Source: Macrocystis pyrifera
Taxonomy: Eukaryota > Sar > Phaeophyceae > Laminariales > Laminariaceae
Assembly (NCBI GenBank): GCA_031763025.1
Contig: JASSKH010000021.1
Coordinates: 7,458,611-7,522,610 of the forward strand
Direction: 5' to 3'
Length of the DNA stretch: 64,000 nucleotides
A model generated the notes under the pieces. It saw only the letters and a list, made by a program, of their open reading frames with translations, did no database searches and was not told the DNA's origin. Shown piece by piece: positions 55,701 through 61,700 of this stretch (position 1 is its first letter; each line of letters starts with the position of its first letter). The position numbers were made by a program, and so were the translations under genes.

Positions 55701-58700
55701 CCTGTATATGCTTCCGCCGCTTCGATCCCCCCCCCCCCCCCCCCCCCCCCCATTTCGTTCGACGCTACCATCATTATACAAGAAAGCCTGCCTCTCTCAG
55801 CGCCAGGTAGGATGCAGCCCACTCTTCATGCGACTCGCCGAACACCTCAAGGCGGGCAGGTACATAGTAAACCCATTGCTGTCTCTGAAAGTCGCCACAC
55901 CAGAAATTAAATCAATTCATTGATGCTGTCATCCATATGCAAGTCCGCCTCCAAAGCGGTTCATAGTAGGATACTGCTCACCCTTCATGCGACTCGCCCA
56001 ACACCTCACGGCGCTTCGCGCTTGGTGCAAGCAATGTCTGCCTGGTCGGTGAAAACCCGACGTGCTCCGTCCCGGCATTGTAGGGATGCGAGGGTCTATG
56101 GTCATACGACTACGGCCATGCATGATAATTAGTACACCCCGCCCCCCGTCCCCCCCCTCGCTTGCTCTCGTCCTATTATATTGTTTTTCTCGTCCTATTA
56201 TATCGATTTTCAAGAACCGATGCATATGTATGGCGCCTGCCGTCACCCCTCGAGCCGAAGTGGGCCGAAACAGAACAGGGCTCAGTCGACGCGGTCGAGA
56301 TTCCGAACCTGGCCAACCCGGTACCCGATGACGGCGAGGGTGGAAGAACAACCGGGGACGGGCGTTACAAATACTTGGGAGGCCTGCCGGACCTTCAATC
56401 TTCCGCAGTCACCACGCTTAGCGTGAGGGAGCCGCTGCTGGCCACCGGGCTCGCGGACGGCAGAGTGTTTCTGTGGAGGTGAGCCTTGCTATGACATTGG
56501 GGATTTATACTAATCGCAGTATAGCTTCGATAATGTGTCAACCATTGCCCCTGAGGCACGCAAAACCTAACGCATATGTACCCCCCCCCCCCCCCCCCCC
56601 CCGACCCCCCTCGTCACGTCCGGACATTCCCTTTCAGCAATCCCGCACTTCATCCCTCAGCAGCTCCAATATTGAGTCAGCGTTTGGCGAACGACAACCC
56701 GTTTCTCCCTAGGCACCAAGCACGCTAACCTCACGCGTACGCCCTTCCCCCCCCGACATGCGCTCCCGCTGGGTCGGATCCGCTCGCACCACCCCCTCAG
56801 AATAAACACGCGAACGGGACATCTCAGGCGCACGGCGCTTGCCACCGTCGACGCCCACTGCGGCTTGCCAGTGAGAAGCATCCGCCTCCTCCGTTCAGGA
56901 GAACGTGGCCGCGAGGACGACAGGGCTTGTCCGTCTTCGCCGCCGTCACCCCGCGGAGAGGCGCCACGCGGCAGGGACGATGCCTCCCCTGATTGGTCAA
57001 TTGTTTCGGGGGGCGGCGACGGAACGGTCGCCCATTGGTCGGTTGTGGGCTTAGCAAGCGAGCAGGAGCGACGACTGGAGGGTGCAGGAGAGGGTGGCAT
57101 CGACCTTCGCAAGATAGGCGCCTACGAGGTGATCCTTGGGTTTCATTTGGTGCCCGGGGGGGGAGGGGGACAGGGGGCGTACTCATCTGCTGCTTGCCTT
57201 AGTCAACGTTACCATTGATCACGCATCTCGTACGAAACGGATCACCGTTCCTACTCCTACTCGACGCGGGGGGGGGAGGGGTTGTAAGCTCTTGTTAACA
57301 TTATTTCCCGCTCTAGCAGAACCAACAATATACGAAGCAGATAATTATCGATCGTGGGGGTGCTCGCCATTTGGTCTACATCCCCTCAACCTCCGCTCCG
57401 ACTGGTCGGAACGTAGGGGGCAGGAAAGAGAGGCGGCAGAGTAATACTTAAGAAACCTCACGCGTTTTATCTCTTCCACAGCAGCATTCGATCCGGAACC
57501 GGCCGTGAGAAGTACAACGAGCGTGAGGGCCTACCTACCGCTACCCAGAAAGCGATCAAACGTGTGAAGCGGAGACCTATCGGTGGTGATAGCTCTTGGC
57601 ACTAACCACACTGAAGTGAATATAAGGATTGTTTATACGTCAAGCCAAAGACCCAGCTACTCCTATATTTAATCCGGAGTAGTAGTCCACTACGAAGAGA
57701 GGGGGAGGGGGTACTCATTATCGTGCATGGCCATAGTTGTGTGACCATAGACCCTCGCATTGCTACAATGCCGGGACGGAGCACATCGGTTTTTTACCGA
57801 CCAGACAGACATCGCTTGCACCAAGCGCGAAGCGCCGTGAGGTGTTGGGCGAGTCGCATGAAGGGTGAGCTGCATCCCACAAAGAACCGCTTTCAAGGCG
57901 GATTTTCTTGCGGATGGATGACAGCATCAATGAGTTAATTTTTGTTTTGGTGTGGCCACTTCCAGAGACAGCAATGGGTTTACCTATATAACTGCCTCGT
58001 GGGTGCCTCACTATATACACGTGACACGATCACTACGAGGGGGGGAGGGGGTAGTAATCAGAACCCATGGTGGAGTGAAAAGCCGGGCATGCCCTTCTGT
58101 ATGCACATCTTTTTAATTTCTGTTTTGTTTCTGTGTCACCAATTGTGCTTTCCAGCTCAACTCGTAGAAGGTTTCATCCTCAGCGATCGATCTTCTGGGC
58201 AAGCAAGCCGTGGTCACAAGTGTCGTCCGTTCTCCCCCCCCCCGGTACCCCCCCCCCCCCTGTATTATATACCTAGTATATATAGGTTAGATTGGCGTCG
58301 GTTGGCGATGACCCTGTAAAACACGCGTCTCACTGCGTGAGCTAGACAGCCAGGGTACCGTTTTTTTTTTTTTTTATTTTGGCGGTTACCACGGCTGGCG
58401 GTCGAGTTAGATCATTTTTGTGCGGGGAGAACCTTTTCTCCGAGCAAGGGGGATGATCGTATCACGTAGTGCGTATATGGTGAGGCACCCACGAGGCAGT
58501 TACATAGTAAACCCATTGCTGTCGCTGGAAGTGGCCACGCCAGAAATTAAATCAATTCATTGATGCTGTCATCCATATGCAAGAAAATCCGCCTCGAAAG
58601 CGGTTAGTAGGATGCAGCTCACCCTTCATGCGACTCCCCCAACACCTCACGGTGCTTCGCGCTTGGTGCAAGTAATGTCTGCCTGGTCGGTGAAAACCCG

Positions 58701-61700
58701 CCGTGCTCCGTCCCAGCATTGTAGGGATGTGAGGGTTCATGGTCATATGACTACGGGAATGCATGATAATGAGTGCACACACCCCCCCCCGGTACGCGCC
58801 TTCATTTTTTTGTCGCGCATAGGGTTCAGCATTCCCACTGCTCGTCGATTTTCATCGAATACATATTTAGTTCTGCTTACTATGTTCCCCTCGGCATGCA
58901 TCGCTTTGCTCGGGGCTCACACCGGGAGAAAGGCGAGAGGGAGACAAAAGGAAAGGGGGCCAGAAGCACTTGACCAAAATCTCGCGCGTTTGCCCCGTAG
59001 AAGAATGTTCGATCCCGATCTAGGCCGCGGAAAGGTAGCAAATAGTGTGAGGAAGCACAGCAATTGTAGGCATGTTTCCATGGGGGGGAGGGGAGTGGGG
59101 GGGGGCGCCGGAGTAACTGCTTACGGTTCGCGGGTTCTAGTGAAACTACCGGAAAACTTTGGCTGTTACTCCCTCCAAGGCTGCACCGTCGCTTTGGAGA
59201 CACACTATTTGGAGATTCACGTAGAGGACGATTTTAAGTATTGTGTATATACAGCGCAGCAGCAAAACGATTGGTCGGGTCCACCGGCAAGGCAGCTTGC
59301 TAAGGATAGCCTACCATCTCTCTCCCAGACGCGTGCTATATTACATCCCTATTTATCTCTTTTAGAACCGCGGTTCCGTTTTGCGGACGAACTACTTGGA
59401 ATTTGACTGGATTGTCCCCACAACGGGACTGACTACAGCCCCAGATGGGTTTATGACCAGCCCCGTGCCAAGCCAAATTACGTGGGTCTTATCCCCGTTT
59501 CGAAGTCAATGAGTTTCACTACTGATTTAAAAAATACCAGACAAATTTCAAGCTAGTTCTTTCTCTCGGGGGCGAGCCCTTTCACCTAGTATTTTCTCTA
59601 ATACCTGATGGCCGCTATTAATAGGTGTCCCTGCAGATGTTTTATCCGTTGTAAGACCATTCGGTTTAAGGGCCGTACTTTGGGCTTGAACCGGATGGTC
59701 TTAAAGTGGGCATCCCAGTGCACGGGTGTATAGCACATACCTACAGTGTCTGAGCTCGCCACTTGAGCAGCTCTCGTATACTCCGCCAAACGACCAACTT
59801 CTGTTTTTATATAAGACGTGTACGCTAAGCCCCGATACGCACTGCCACGAGCTACTCCCAAGTAGATATCCTACCGAATATATTGTGGAAAACCAATACA
59901 CGCTGGATCCAAAGATACAGCGGTTGGGGACAAGAACGCTCCCGCCTTTCTACCGCAGCTCGACCCTGCCGGCGCCGCAGCAGCACAGTCAAATGTTAGG
60001 GGGGGAACATAGCAATCAGAACCAAATATGCTGTTGCAGGCATGGGGGAACACCTGGTTTTCGGGTCCCACCGTAGGCCTTTGACTCCTGCGCATGGTCC
60101 CCCGTGCCAGCTTGAAAAGGCGTTTTCCCCTGTATCATTTACACCTGAAAAATATTGCGGTTTCCACGACCTTAGCGCCTCGCTACTGGAAGAGTGAACA
60201 AAACCTAACCCATAATACTGCTGCGTCAGATTTCTCGAGTTTGCGGGGGAGGGACGGAAGGTGTCAGAAAAAGAAGAGAAAAAAATACCACGATAAGAGT
60301 GCCCATACGTTTTCCGAGGTATTTCGGCGGTAAAACATGCCTTATTGCTTCGGTAGTCACAAATGGATCGTCCAAAAAAATGGTATGCCGATGTATCTTA
60401 GCACATGTTAGAGGTATGCACCCGCAAAGCCAAACACCGTCGTGAAACCAAGGCCACTTTTTTGTTTTTTTTCTTGTGTATCTTACCGCAAGCTGTAAAC
60501 CCGCATATATTCCGCCTGCGTCCTGTGCCGCCGATCCACCCCCCCACGCCCTCGGCCCCACCAAAACTCAAACAGGTGACACGCAACTTCTCAGGCACGC
60601 TTGCCACTTCTCCAGCTCACAAACGCCAAACACACACAAGCTCCGGCGCCGCTGATCGCAGCAACCCCGGGGTTTCCCATATCATGGCGGTTTGTCTTCC
60701 CTCCGGCCCCCGACCGTCACCTGTCGGCGCGACAAACGTCACAAACAACACCGCATCGGCGGCGAAAACGGCTCTCGCGGAAACGGAACGGTCTCGGCGA
60801 CCCGCGCAGAAATCGAGAGCTCGGGAGACTGCAGACCATCCAGGGGGTAACAATGTTAGGACAACAATCAGCGGCGGCGGCGGCGACGGCGGCGGTGGTG
60901 GAGGTGCGGGGGTGGGGAGGGGGGGGCGGGGGCGCGGGCGAGATAAGGGGCGGGGGGTGGGGGTAGGGCCGGAGGCGGCAGTGATAAGGAATTATGCATC
61001 GCGATTTCCGGGGGTCTTGCGTCGGTTCTTGAGATGGTGGCACCGCTGTGGCATGTGGCGTGGGCGGGAAAGACACCGGAGGCGCCCAGCGGGGGAGAAG
61101 TCTTGCGCATGGCAAGAGCCCCGTGTGGTTGGTGGGGTGCATGTGCTATTGGCGGAGGAGGAGGAGGAGGAGGAGGAGGAGGGGCGGGCGACCGGAGCGA
61201 CCTGGCATCGATTAATTCAAGCCTCCTGTGTGAGAGCGATCGCAGCATTGAGGGATCTGCCTCATCTGTTGGCGCGAGCGGGGGGGGGCGAGGAGAGAGG
61301 CCTCGGTGCCGTGGAGGGAGAGGCCAAGGAAGGAGGCGGTTTTATCGTGATGTGCGAGGACGGCTGGCTCGGGTGGTACCACGCGTTTCCTCAAAGATTC
61401 GAGGTATGACCATGTCGCGGCACAACTTTTTTTGTTTAACATCATGCCTCGGTTTTGTGCGTCTTCGTAGGAAATAGGGAAACCGGACAGAAGACGAGAA
61501 AACGAAAAGGGGGAGGAGAGTGAGGGGGATCAGGACTACGAAGGGGGTGGGGCGTACTCGCTTGTTGTTCGCCTTAGTCAATAGACCATCCCTTTCAAGA
61601 CGGGGGGGAGGGAGGGGGGTGATAAGAGCTCACAGCGTGGACATCATTTTGGACCCACTACGTACAGGCGTCGAGTTGCCTTCGAGGTGGTTTACGTTGC

